Below, one piece after another: positions 28,746 to 37,802 of a DNA stretch of 64,000 nucleotides. Made by a program: the position numbers and the translations under genes. Origin of the DNA: an uncultured SAR116 cluster alpha proteobacterium (GTDB lineage Bacteria > Pseudomonadota > Alphaproteobacteria > Puniceispirillales > Marisalimonadaceae); assembly GCA_902619615.1 (NCBI GenBank), contig CACNFD010000003.1:62001-126000 (forward strand). Reading direction: 5' to 3'. How positions within the stretch are numbered: the first letter of the stretch is position 1; each line of letters starts with the position of its first letter. The notes beneath the pieces were generated by a model. That model worked only from the letters and a program-made list of their open reading frames with translations, was not told where the DNA came from and did not search any database.

Positions 28746-30194
28746 ATGCAAAAAAAATCTCCATTAGAATTAACTGACAAAATTTTTTTTGAAGAAAATG
28801 ACTTTGATTTAAACAAAGTTCAGTCTTTACTCTCAAAAACACTAATAGATGCTGATGATGGTGAATTATATCTAGAGTCTACAAAATCAGAAGCTTTTTC
28901 ATTTGATGATGGTAGAATGAAAAATATTTCTTATGATAGCACAAAAGGATTTGGTCTAAGAGCAATTTCAGGTGAGGCAAGAGGCTTTGCACATTCAGGT
29001 GAAATTACAGAGTCTTCTCTAAAAAGAGCCTCAGAAACTGTAAAATCCGTTTCAAAAAATTATTCAGGAATAATGGCTCCTGGGCCATCTCATGGAATTA
29101 ACAAATCACTTTATACCTCAATTAATCCAATTGAAGAAACTTCATTTAAAGTAAAGACAACTTTGCTTCAAGAGATTGACTCTTACGCCAGATCCATTGA
29201 TAAAAATGTCATTCAAGTTTCAGCTTCTATTTCTGCCTCTTATCAAGCAATTCAAATATTAAGAGGCGATGGAGAGAGAACTGCTGACATTAGACCTCTT
29301 ATTAGACTCAACGTATCCTTGGTTGTTGAAAAAAATGGCAGAAGAGAAATAGGAAATTCAGGTTGTGGCGGAAGAGGTATGTATGAAGAATGGATTAATT
29401 CAGACAGATGGAAAGGTCAAGTAAAAGAGGCTTTAAGAATTGCTAATACGAACTTAGAATCCATTCCAACTCCAGCTGGAGAAATGCCAGTCATTTTAGG
29501 GCCTGGATGGCCAGGTGTTATGTTGCATGAAGCTGTAGGTCATGGATTGGAAGGTGATTTTAATAGAAAAGGTACTTCAATATTCTCAGGGAGAATTGGG
29601 GAAAAAGTTACTGCTGACGGGGTTACGGTTATTGATGACGGGACAATCGAAAATAAAAGAGGGTCAATAACAATTGATGACGAAGGCACAAAATCATCAA
29701 AAAATATTTTAATAGAAAATGGGATTTTAAAAAATTATATGCAAGACCGACAGAATGCTCGACTAATGAAGATGAAACCAACTGGAAACGGTAGAAGACA
29801 GTCTTATTCTCACTACCCTATGCCAAGAATGACAAATACTTATATGGATAATGGCACAATTGAACCAGAAGAAATTATAAGCTCGGTTAAAAAAGGTATT
29901 TATGCTGTCAATTTTGCTGGAGGACAAGTAGATATTACTAACGGGAAATTTGTTTTTTCTGCCTCAGAGGCTTATTTAGTAGAAAATGGAAAAGTTAAAC
30001 AACCTTTAAAGGGAGCAACGTTGATCGGTAACGGACCTGATGCAATGTCTAAAATTACTCTAATTGGAAATGATATGGCATTGGATGATGGGATTGGCAC
30101 TTGTGGCAAAGAGGGTCAGGGAGTTCCTGTAGGTGTTGGGCAACCAACTTTATTAATGGGTGGTATCACTGTAGGGGGTACTGATACAAATTAA
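28746..30194 (+). CDS. tldD: Metalloprotease TldD
   Basis: A 482-residue (from this start) subunit of the TldD/TldE zinc protease, which degrades unfolded peptides and in some bacteria matures ribosomally made peptides. The zinc motif HEAVGHGLEGD has His261, Glu262 and His266. I chose the ATG at 28746 because AGG lies about 8 bases before it and the length matches the family; a TTG at 28683 or ATG at 28707 would add residues not seen in relatives. The partner PmbA/TldE is at 40783-42141, on the far side of the proteorhodopsin genes. Divergent from ctaC. Confidence 0.93.
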   Translation: MQKKSPLELTDKIFFEENDFDLNKVQSLLSKTLIDADDGELYLESTKSEAFSFDDGRMKNISYDSTKGFGLRAISGEARGFAHSGEITESSLKRASETVKSVSKNYSGIMAPGPSHGINKSLYTSINPIEETSFKVKTTLLQEIDSYARSIDKNVIQVSASISASYQAIQILRGDGERTADIRPLIRLNVSLVVEKNGRREIGNSGCGGRGMYEEWINSDRWKGQVKEALRIANTNLESIPTPAGEMPVILGPGWPGVMLHEAVGHGLEGDFNRKGTSIFSGRIGEKVTADGVTVIDDGTIENKRGSITIDDEGTKSSKNILIENGILKNYMQDRQNARLMKMKPTGNGRRQSYSHYPMPRMTNTYMDNGTIEPEEIISSVKKGIYAVNFAGGQVDITNGKFVFSASEAYLVENGKVKQPLKGATLIGNGPDAMSKITLIGNDMALDDGIGTCGKEGQGVPVGVGQPTLLMGGITVGGTDTN

Positions 30195-30196
30195 AG

Positions 30197-31543
30197 TTAG
30201 AAAGCGTTTTCAATAAATACTTTATCTATATTTTTGTCCCAAGTACCATTAAATTTTTCTAGAAGAATTTCAGAGCCAGTTTTTTTATTTCTGATAATAT
30301 TTAAAAGCGGATCTAAAAACTGTCTTTCGTCAATACCTCTATGATCTACATTATTACGCCTTTCAAGACCTAGACTGGATATCCTTAGCATTTCTTCTGC
30401 AATATCAATAATATTTTTACTACCTAATTTACCGTTTAAACCATATTTTGCAGCGGAAATTCTTCCTTCCTCGAGTATAGAAGTATTCATAAATGGTTTT
30501 GCTAAATCATAAGCCTCTAATTGAGCTTCATGATCATACAATAAACCCACCCATAAGGCTGGTAAAGCACAAATAATGTTCCAAGGGCCTCCATCCGCTC
30601 CTCGCATTTCTAAATATTGTTTTAACCTTACCTCAGGAAACGGTACAGTAATGTGGTCTTCCCAGTCTTTGATTGATGGAAATTGGCCTTCAAAACCATC
30701 CAACTTACCATGCATGAAATCTAAAAAACATTTTCCTGATACATCGATATATCTACCTTCTCTATAGACAAAATACATTGGCACTTTTAATACGTAATCC
30801 AACCATGCTTCATAGCCAAAATGTTTAGTGAATACAATTTCTGGCACACCTGTTCTATTTGGGTCAGTATCAGTCCAGACAATTGCTCTAGAAGATAAAT
30901 ATCCACTTTCTTTACCTTCAATAAATGGAGAATTTGCAAAAATAGCTGTTGCAATTGACTGTAAAGCCAATGACGTTTGGAATTTTTGTACCATATCTTT
31001 TTCGTTTAAATAATCAAGATTTACTTGGATAGTACATGTTCTAAGCATCATATCTAAACCAAGTTCGCCTACTTTAGGCATAAATTTTTTCATTATTTCA
31101 TAACGACCCTTGGGCATCCATTTTTGTTTTGAACGGGACCATTTAGGATCATACCCTAGTCCTATCATTGATAAGCCAAGCTTATTGATGGCTTTTTTCA
31201 TTATTTGCAAATGTTTGCCAGTCTCTTTACATGTTTGATGTAAATTTTCTAAAGGGGCTCCTGATAATTCTAATTGCCCTCCAGGCTCGAGAGAAATTGA
31301 AGCGCCTGTCTCATCTTTTAGACCAATTATGTTATTACTTTCTAGTACTTTTTCCCACTTATTCTCTTTTGCAAGGTTATTTAATAATTCACTTATTCCT
31401 GATTTACCGAAATAGCCAACTCGTTCTAAATTATCTAAATGAAAAACAAATTTTTCATGTTCAGTACCTATCTTCCAATCTTCTCTGTTTTTTTCACCTT
31501 TTTTAAACCAGTTTATAAGGAGTTCTTTTTCTAATCTTGGCAT
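30197..31543 (-). CDS. gshA: Glutamate-cysteine ligase, plant/alphaproteobacterial type
   Basis: A 448-residue ligase that makes gamma-glutamylcysteine, the first step of glutathione synthesis. It belongs to the GCS2 group shared by alphaproteobacteria and plants: WKIGTEHEKFVF (23-34), SLEPGGQLELSGAP with substrate-binding glutamates, RTCTIQVNLDY and the MRGADGGPW segment. It faces tldD with only 2 bases between stops. Glutathione made here would be the substrate of ChaC at 60940-61629 and a donor for the Prx5 enzyme. Confidence 0.93.
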   Translation of the reverse strand: MPRLEKELLINWFKKGEKNREDWKIGTEHEKFVFHLDNLERVGYFGKSGISELLNNLAKENKWEKVLESNNIIGLKDETGASISLEPGGQLELSGAPLENLHQTCKETGKHLQIMKKAINKLGLSMIGLGYDPKWSRSKQKWMPKGRYEIMKKFMPKVGELGLDMMLRTCTIQVNLDYLNEKDMVQKFQTSLALQSIATAIFANSPFIEGKESGYLSSRAIVWTDTDPNRTGVPEIVFTKHFGYEAWLDYVLKVPMYFVYREGRYIDVSGKCFLDFMHGKLDGFEGQFPSIKDWEDHITVPFPEVRLKQYLEMRGADGGPWNIICALPALWVGLLYDHEAQLEAYDLAKPFMNTSILEEGRISAAKYGLNGKLGSKNIIDIAEEMLRISSLGLERRNNVDHRGIDERQFLDPLLNIIRNKKTGSEILLEKFNGTWDKNIDKVFIENAF

Positions 31544-31637
31544 TTTAATCTCGTATTTAAATCAGGTTAATAAATTGAAAACATTAATATTTAATATGTT
31601 ATAGTATTTCTATGCCATATTGAACTTAAATATAAGC

Positions 31638-32396
31638 TTATGAATAATTTTTCATATCTCCGTTTAAAAAGTGCCAAAGGCAAAGATTAGTAATTACTGC
31701 TGTATCAGATCGTAAAATTCTGGGCCCTAGATCAATTATTTTGATAAACTTTTTTTTTCTAAGAAAGCTTATTTCACTGGCACTGAATCCACCCTCAGGA
31801 CCTACTAGAATAGCGCCAAAAGATTTTAAAGATAAGTTTTGAAAATCTGGTTTGATATCATTATTTTGTCTAATTGTTTCATCACCGTAAAAAATAATTC
31901 TTTTATCGTCCCAACATTCAATTACCTCTGTGAGTTTCTGTAAAGGACAAACCTCAGGTATTGTTAAACGATCAGATTGTTCAGAAGACTCAATAGCTAT
32001 TTCTTGCATTCTTTTTAAATTTAATTTTTTGGTAATAGTACGTTCAGTAATTACAGGGATAATTTTAGAAACTCCTAATTCCGTTGCCTTTTGCACTATA
32101 TATTCTGTTGGTGATTTTTTAACTGGCGCAAATAATACCCAAATATCACTTTCAATTTCGACTTCTCGTATTTTTTTAATTAGATCAAGGTCAATCGAGT
32201 TTTTACAAGTTTTTGAAATTTTTGCTAAAAATTCACCATTAACATTATTGAAAACTAAAATTGAATCATCTATTTTTTTTCTCATTACATTTTTCAAATA
32301 GTGAACTTGTTTATTTTCTAGTTTAACCACATTTTTTAACGATAATTGTCCTGGAAAATAAAGTCTGATTTTAGCCTTGTAAGATTTATCTAACAT
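31638..32396 (-). CDS. rsmE: 16S rRNA (uracil-1498-N3)-methyltransferase
   Basis: A 252-residue SPOUT-fold methyltransferase. An N-terminal PUA-like part includes KQVHYLKNVMRKK; the C-terminal knot has IVQKATELGVSKIIPV, LVGPEGGFSASEI (about 208-220) and LGPRILRSDTA, the SAM-binding loops of RsmE. It modifies U1498 in the decoding centre of the small subunit. Divergent from ubiA, upstream of gshA with 94 bases between; the ubiA-rsmE-gshA grouping is common in alphaproteobacteria. Confidence 0.93.
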   Translation of the reverse strand: MLDKSYKAKIRLYFPGQLSLKNVVKLENKQVHYLKNVMRKKIDDSILVFNNVNGEFLAKISKTCKNSIDLDLIKKIREVEIESDIWVLFAPVKKSPTEYIVQKATELGVSKIIPVITERTITKKLNLKRMQEIAIESSEQSDRLTIPEVCPLQKLTEVIECWDDKRIIFYGDETIRQNNDIKPDFQNLSLKSFGAILVGPEGGFSASEISFLRKKKFIKIIDLGPRILRSDTAVITNLCLWHFLNGDMKNYS

Positions 32397-32472
32397 TGGA
32401 GAATACCATATATCTTAAAATTAATTTCACTGCTCATTGATTACAATAAATTATGATGATATTGCATTATTT

Positions 32473-33390
32473 ATGAATATTCCCAAACAAAATAATTCTG
32501 ACATGCTAGATAATGGTTGGTGGAACATACTTCCTAAACATTATATCAAATGGATAAGATTAGGAAGATTTGATAGACCAGTTGGTTTTTGGCTTCTTCT
32601 TCTACCTGGATGGTGGGTGCTTCCATTAACAAATTTAGATTTGATAAATTGTTTAAAACTTATGTTCATTTTCTTGATTGGCTCAATTGTAATGAGAGCT
32701 GCAGGATGCACTATTAATGATTTGTGGGACAAAGAAATTGATAAAAAAATTTCCAGAACAAAAAAAAGACCACTTGCAAGTGGTGAAATTTCAATTTTAC
32801 ATGCCACTTATTTTTTAATTATAATGTTATTAATTGGTTTAATTTGTCTATATCAGTTAAATATTAATACATGGTTTGTAGCAATTTCATGTATACCCCT
32901 AGTTATACTTTATCCATTAGCTAAAAGATTTACAAAATGGCCACAAATTATTTTAGGTTTAACGTTTAGTTGGGCTGTCCCAACTGCTTGGTCATCTGCA
33001 AATGAAGAATGGAATTTAGGAATTTTCACTATGTATTTAGCAACTGTCTTCTGGATTATTGGATATGACACAATTTATGGATGTCAGGATAAAAATGAAG
33101 ATGAAATTTTTGGCATACAAAATTCTGCTGTTTCAGCGAAAAACTTTTTAACTCTTTTTGTTGGATCTGCCTATAGTTTAATGTTTGCCTTGTTAATTCT
33201 TAGTGGATATTGGTTAAGTAATAATATTTTTTGGTACATTGGAGTATCAATCTGTGGGTTTCACCTTATATATCAAGTAATAAAAATAAAAGACATTGAA
33301 AAAAATAATCCATTGAAAATATTTAAATCAAATGTCCTTCTAGGTCTAATTTTAACATTATCATCTTTAGGAAATCATATAAAATTCTAA
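32473..33390 (+). CDS. ubiA: 4-Hydroxybenzoate polyprenyltransferase
   Basis: A 305-residue membrane prenyltransferase that attaches the polyprenyl tail to 4-hydroxybenzoate in ubiquinone synthesis. The first aspartate motif is Asn82-Asp83-x2-Asp86-x3-Asp90 (NDLWDKEID), and the second YDTIYGCQDKNED near residue 197. ARLDRPIGTWLLLLP-like text at 31-45 is the usual N-terminal signature. I chose the ATG at 32473; a TTG at 32437 would add 12 residues, and neither has a clear ribosome site. It ends 9 bases from blh on the other strand. Confidence 0.92.
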   Translation: MNIPKQNNSDMLDNGWWNILPKHYIKWIRLGRFDRPVGFWLLLLPGWWVLPLTNLDLINCLKLMFIFLIGSIVMRAAGCTINDLWDKEIDKKISRTKKRPLASGEISILHATYFLIIMLLIGLICLYQLNINTWFVAISCIPLVILYPLAKRFTKWPQIILGLTFSWAVPTAWSSANEEWNLGIFTMYLATVFWIIGYDTIYGCQDKNEDEIFGIQNSAVSAKNFLTLFVGSAYSLMFALLILSGYWLSNNIFWYIGVSICGFHLIYQVIKIKDIEKNNPLKIFKSNVLLGLILTLSSLGNHIKF

Positions 33391-33399
33391 ATAGAAATG

Positions 33400-34221
33400 T
33401 TAAACTTTATACTTCAATCTAAACACACCATCTACTAAAATCATATGTGGAAAAGTTAATGCTGCCAGACCAATAAAAGTTACTTTTATAATTGTGTCTG
33501 TATATGAGTTTAAATCTAATAAAATATAGTATGCAACTCCTCCTCCTAACCAGCTTAATACAGAAAAAATAATCATTAGATACAATATTTTTTTCATTTC
33601 CATAAAGGCTAGTAAAGTTGGTATAATTCTTTTGATATGGTGAGTGCTGTGTATAGAACAAAAATATATTGCAAATGCTGGCAAAGGAGGAAGAAGTGAA
33701 ATCAAAAAAACCATAAATATTAACAATTTTATATAATTTTTAGAAAAAATAATCTTCCTGTAATTAAATAATATGTAAATTAATGATGATAACCAACCTA
33801 TAAGAGCAACATTAAGAAAGTGCCACAATAAATACAATTGATTTCCAGATAAAATTGAAAAGAGATGATCAACTTCATCTTTATTAAAAAAAATTATGCC
33901 CAACACAACTAGTCCCCCATGAGCATAACCACTGATATAATATAAATTATTATTTTTCCAATTTAAGTCACCACAACCAAAGTGAAAAATACTTGTCAAT
34001 AAAAATAATATGAGAGAAAAAACTGGTAAAAAATACCACAAAACAACTATCAAGGTAGCGATAAATAAATAAGTAATTATAAATCTTACTTGTAAATGAA
34101 AATTTTTTGTAAGACCAAGTGTAACAGAAATAGCTCCATCAAGGGCACCATGCGGAATGCCCATAAAAATAATAAAAAATAGTGAGGTATAATCGAACCA
34201 ATCTAGGGTAAAATGAACCAT
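33400..34221 (-). CDS. blh: 15,15'-beta-carotene dioxygenase, Brp/Blh family
   Basis: A 273-residue polytopic membrane protein that cleaves beta-carotene into two molecules of retinal, the chromophore of proteorhodopsin. Family histidines that would bind iron are seen: His24 in GIPHGALD, His80 in SIFHFGCGD, His101 in YAHGG, and His191, His194, His195 in CSIHSTHHIKR. It overlaps crtY by 19 bases and is the last gene of the crtI-crtB-crtY-blh run. Bacteriorhodopsin-related Brp is the alternative name; the context decides for a retinal function. Confidence 0.93.
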   Translation of the reverse strand: MVHFTLDWFDYTSLFFIIFMGIPHGALDGAISVTLGLTKNFHLQVRFIITYLFIATLIVVLWYFLPVFSLILFLLTSIFHFGCGDLNWKNNNLYYISGYAHGGLVVLGIIFFNKDEVDHLFSILSGNQLYLLWHFLNVALIGWLSSLIYILFNYRKIIFSKNYIKLLIFMVFLISLLPPLPAFAIYFCSIHSTHHIKRIIPTLLAFMEMKKILYLMIIFSVLSWLGGGVAYYILLDLNSYTDTIIKVTFIGLAALTFPHMILVDGVFRLKYKV

Positions 34222-35318
34222 TTACGATACACAACATAAAAAAATGATTTTATAAACGGTATTTTAGGCATTGAAATAATTATTTTGCAAGTTGTTAATA
34301 GTGAAGCGTATCCAGACATGAATTTGGCCAATTCATCACCATTTAGAATTCTGGCTAAACTTGAAAATATTTTCGGGGCAAGTAAAGGATATTCATTTAT
34401 TACATTAATAAATATTTTATCTAAAAATAAATCAAAATTGTTGTGAATTTTAGTATTAATTTTTTTTCTGTTTTTTATTTGTTTAATTATTTGGAATGCC
34501 TGTTTTTGAATAAAGGTAAACGCATATCCAGAAGAAGGTCTTACTGCTCCTCCTCTAGTGCCAATATTATATATGCCTTTAGTTTCATTAAATATATGAT
34601 GCATAGGAATTATACCTTTTTCATGATCACTCTTTGTGAATTCAATTAAGTTAAAATAATTTTTGAGATATTTTGAAATTTCTGTTGAATAAAATTCTTT
34701 ATTCTCAACCGTTTTTGAAAAAATTGTAGATTCGACTAATGCTTTTCTTTTGCTAAATGGTAACAGGTAAATAAAATGCATACCTCTTGACTGGTCGCAT
34801 CTAAAGTCCATCAATGTTGCTAATTTTTCATCAAAAACATCTTTCTTAGAAGTAACTACAAACCCTTCAAAATGTTGCAACAAAACATTACTTGGAAAAT
34901 TGGGTGGTCTACTGTCAAATACTAAATCACCTTTAATTTTGTCGTTCTTAATAAATAATTGACCATCTTTTTCAAGTACATCATTTTCTAAAATTGTTAG
35001 TTTTTTACTTGCAAGTTGATCTTTGCATATGTCTAACCATTTTTGCCTTTTTATTACACAATAAGGATGTTTATCTGAAGTGTGAATAAATTTAGAATCT
35101 TTTGTAATTATTGACCATTTTGACCATATATGATTTGCGTTATTATAAGCTTCATCATTAATATTAACCTTCCAGAATCCCCAAAAATGGTCTTTATTAA
35201 CTTTTTTTTTGTTCCCTAAAAATAAATTAAATTTGTAATTAGGTAAGTTATGATTTAGTCTAGCCAGTGATAATGCTGCACAACCACCCCCAATAATATT
35301 AATTTCCTTGTCTCTCAT
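34203..35318 (-). CDS. crtY: Lycopene beta-cyclase
   Basis: A 371-residue flavoprotein of the CrtY type that forms the beta-ionone rings of beta-carotene from lycopene. The N-terminal dinucleotide-binding signature is IIGGGCAALSLA (8-19), followed by FWGFWK; TRGGAVRPSSGYAFTFIQ near residues 254-271 is the conserved cyclase motif. It overlaps crtB by 20 bases and blh by 19, so the three are one message. Slightly shorter than typical marine homologues but complete. Confidence 0.93.
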   Translation of the reverse strand: MRDKEINIIGGGCAALSLARLNHNLPNYKFNLFLGNKKKVNKDHFWGFWKVNINDEAYNNANHIWSKWSIITKDSKFIHTSDKHPYCVIKRQKWLDICKDQLASKKLTILENDVLEKDGQLFIKNDKIKGDLVFDSRPPNFPSNVLLQHFEGFVVTSKKDVFDEKLATLMDFRCDQSRGMHFIYLLPFSKRKALVESTIFSKTVENKEFYSTEISKYLKNYFNLIEFTKSDHEKGIIPMHHIFNETKGIYNIGTRGGAVRPSSGYAFTFIQKQAFQIIKQIKNRKKINTKIHNNFDLFLDKIFINVINEYPLLAPKIFSSLARILNGDELAKFMSGYASLLTTCKIIISMPKIPFIKSFFYVVYRKWFILP

Positions 35319-36219
35319 GTACTAACTCTTTTAAATAAACGTGTAGTTCAGAATTATGCTTTTTCTTCATTCTGTAATAAAAAGTTTCTTTTAAAAACTT
35401 GAGTAATGTAATTTTTATTTTCGTGTAGATTGATGTTATTTGTCTACCATTCTGCCAATTGTAATTTTCTTTTTCTAACTGCACTCCTATTTCTCTGTAA
35501 ACTCCTGATGCTACGGAAATTGCAACCCGGGTATTAAAGGGTAAAAAAGCAAAGCCTCTTTCTCCACTAAAATAATAACTTTCTGCTAGAATTAATAGTT
35601 TTTTGATACCCTTTGAAATAATATGAATTTTTTTTAAGTCATTAGTTTTAGCTGCTAAAACTATTTCTTTTGGTGACATATTTTGGACCCAAATACCAGG
35701 TAAATATCTCCTACCCATTTTAGCATCTTCTAAAACATCTCTTGCGATATTAGTAAGTTGCATAGCTATTCCAAGATCTATAGCAAATGTTTTAGCAAGA
35801 TTGTTTTTACATTTTAAAGCATCACACATCATTATTCCTACAGTTCCAGCAACATGATAAGAATATCTGATTAACTCCTCTTCTTTTTTAAACAAAATAG
35901 GTTTTTGATCTAAAATAAGTCCGTCAATTAGATTTATTACTTCGTTTTTAGAGAATGAATTTAAAAATCTAGGATACTTAATTGAATAAATTTTCTCTAG
36001 ATATTTAAAATTTTTTTTTTTTATATTAGATGCAATATCACTAAGATCTTTTAGAGAATTTATTTCTCCATTATCTGCAATGTCATCTAAGATTCTACAA
36101 AAATTATATAACTCAGCAGCCCTGTTTATGCATTCTTTAGGCAGGAATTTACCAGCCCAGTAAAAACTTTTACCATTTTTTTTCAAAACTGACTTAGCAT
36201 TGTCAATATGATAATCCAT
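35299..36219 (-). CDS. crtB: Phytoene synthase
   Basis: A 306-residue squalene/phytoene synthase that condenses two GGPP to phytoene. Both aspartate-rich motifs are intact: Asp45-Asp46-x2-Asp49 (LDDIADN) and Asp161-x3-Asp165 (ARDVLEDAKMGRRYLP). FLPFNTRVA toward the C-terminus also matches. Its GGPP substrate is not made by any gene in this cluster, since crtE is absent. 11 bases downstream of crtI, overlapping crtY. Confidence 0.95.
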   Translation of the reverse strand: MDYHIDNAKSVLKKNGKSFYWAGKFLPKECINRAAELYNFCRILDDIADNGEINSLKDLSDIASNIKKKNFKYLEKIYSIKYPRFLNSFSKNEVINLIDGLILDQKPILFKKEEELIRYSYHVAGTVGIMMCDALKCKNNLAKTFAIDLGIAMQLTNIARDVLEDAKMGRRYLPGIWVQNMSPKEIVLAAKTNDLKKIHIISKGIKKLLILAESYYFSGERGFAFLPFNTRVAISVASGVYREIGVQLEKENYNWQNGRQITSIYTKIKITLLKFLKETFYYRMKKKHNSELHVYLKELVHERQGN

Positions 36220-36230
36220 AAATTTGCTCT

Positions 36231-37727
36231 TTACCTAATAAGATTTTCAACAACTTTTGCAGATGACAAAACTCCAGGAATACCTGCACCAGGATGAGCT
36301 CCAGCTGCAGCAAAAAATAAATTGTCAATATGAGGGTCTTTATTGTGATATCTAAACCACGCTGATTGAGAAAAATTTGGTGCTATTGAAAAACCTGCAC
36401 CATGAGTAGATCTATAATCATTTTTAAAATCAACAGGAGTCATATAAAATGCATCAGAAATATTTTTTTTTAATTCTGGTAAAATTGTGGCGTCTAAAGC
36501 ATCCACTATTCTGCGTTTTAATTTATCACCCTCAAGTTCCCAATTAATATTACCTTGTAAGTTTGGAACTGGACAAAGAACATAAAAGCTATCGCAATTT
36601 TTTGGAGCAAAAGACTTATCAGTTGCAGTAGGTCTATGAATATATAATGAAAAATCGTCACTTAAAATTTTGTTATCAAATATATCAGTCAATAAGCTTT
36701 TAAAACGTTTTCCCAGCCAAATTGAATGATGAGCAATATTAGAATAATTTTTTTTGGTCCCAAAGAATAAAACAAACATACCGAAAGAATAGCTTGTAAA
36801 TCTTTCCGGCAGAAATTTTTTTCTTTTTTTACTTTTTGATTTCAAAATTTCATTATAAAAAGTTGGAGGATCTCCATTAAAAATAAAATTGTCGGCATAA
36901 ATTATTTTCCCATTCATGCATTCAATTTTTTCAATTCTACCATTTTTTTCGAAAGCACTTTTTATATCTAAGTTATATTTGATTTCTACTCCAGTTCGTA
37001 CCAACAATTTTGTTAACTCTTGAACAAGTTTTCCTGTACCACCCATACTAAAATAAACTCCCCAATTTCTCTCTAAAAAATGTATCAAAGCATATATAGA
37101 AGTAGTAGAAAACGGATTTCCTCCTACTAATAACGGATGTATAGAAAAAGCTGATCTTAAATTCGGATTTTTGATATATTTATTTACAAGTTGAGCAACA
37201 GTTAAATAGCTTTTTAACTTTATTAAAGCAGGTATTTGTTTAATCATATAAAAAAATGAGCTAAAGGGTTTGTCTGATAATTTTGTAAAACCAACATCAA
37301 AAATAGCTTTTGAGGCTTCTAACAACTTGTCATAATTATTTGCATCTTCGATTGAAAACTTTTTCATTTCTTTTTTAGTTTTTTGGATACTTTCCGAATA
37401 ATCAAAAGTTTGACCATCATGAAAATGAAACCTATACCAAGGTTCCAAAGGTTTAAATTCGATATAGTCTTCCCTTTTCTCATTGAAAAGTTCAAAAAGT
37501 TCGTCAAATAAAAAAGGCGCCGTTATTACAGTAGGTCCAGCATCGTGTTTGAAACCATTTTTTTTAAAAACCTGAGCTCTACCACCTAAAGAACCTAATC
37601 TTTCTATTAAAGTTACTTGGTGACCGAGGGATCTTAATCTTAGAGCAATTGCTATTCCACCAAAACCACCACCAATTACAATACTCTTGATATTTTTATT
37701 ATTTTGTTTTTTATCAATTAAATTCAT
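36231..37727 (-). CDS. crtI: Phytoene desaturase (lycopene-forming)
   Basis: A 498-residue FAD-dependent desaturase that introduces four double bonds into phytoene to give lycopene. The FAD loop is GGGFGG (19-24) with the following LIERLGSLGGRAQVF; the C-terminal FAASAHPGAGIPGVL-like stretch, here AAAGAHPGAGIPGVL, is diagnostic for CrtI. First gene of the carotenoid run, starting about 27 bases after the proteorhodopsin terminator, so it is either reached by read-through or by a promoter hidden in that short gap. Confidence 0.95.
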   Translation of the reverse strand: MNLIDKKQNNKNIKSIVIGGGFGGIAIALRLRSLGHQVTLIERLGSLGGRAQVFKKNGFKHDAGPTVITAPFLFDELFELFNEKREDYIEFKPLEPWYRFHFHDGQTFDYSESIQKTKKEMKKFSIEDANNYDKLLEASKAIFDVGFTKLSDKPFSSFFYMIKQIPALIKLKSYLTVAQLVNKYIKNPNLRSAFSIHPLLVGGNPFSTTSIYALIHFLERNWGVYFSMGGTGKLVQELTKLLVRTGVEIKYNLDIKSAFEKNGRIEKIECMNGKIIYADNFIFNGDPPTFYNEILKSKSKKRKKFLPERFTSYSFGMFVLFFGTKKNYSNIAHHSIWLGKRFKSLLTDIFDNKILSDDFSLYIHRPTATDKSFAPKNCDSFYVLCPVPNLQGNINWELEGDKLKRRIVDALDATILPELKKNISDAFYMTPVDFKNDYRSTHGAGFSIAPNFSQSAWFRYHNKDPHIDNLFFAAAGAHPGAGIPGVLSSAKVVENLIR

Positions 37728-37753
37728 AAAAATTTTATAACCACTTTACAAAA

Positions 37754-37785
37754 AAAAAGCCTGCAGGATTTCCCACAGGCTTTTT
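37754..37785 (-). terminator. Rho-independent terminator after proteorhodopsin
   Basis: AAAAAGCCTG (37754-37763) and CAGGCTTTTT (37776-37785) form a perfect 10-base stem with a 12-base loop, 17 bases past the proteorhodopsin stop. Read on the minus strand it ends in a long T run, the classical intrinsic terminator form. It lies between proteorhodopsin and crtI, so opsin message should greatly outnumber carotenoid message. Confidence 0.85.
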
Positions 37786-37802
37786 GATTAATTTATTAAA
37801 GT

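Noticed and set aside
31930..32301. 123-residue open frame antisense to rsmE
   Set aside because: Shadow of rsmE with no motif and no start signal.
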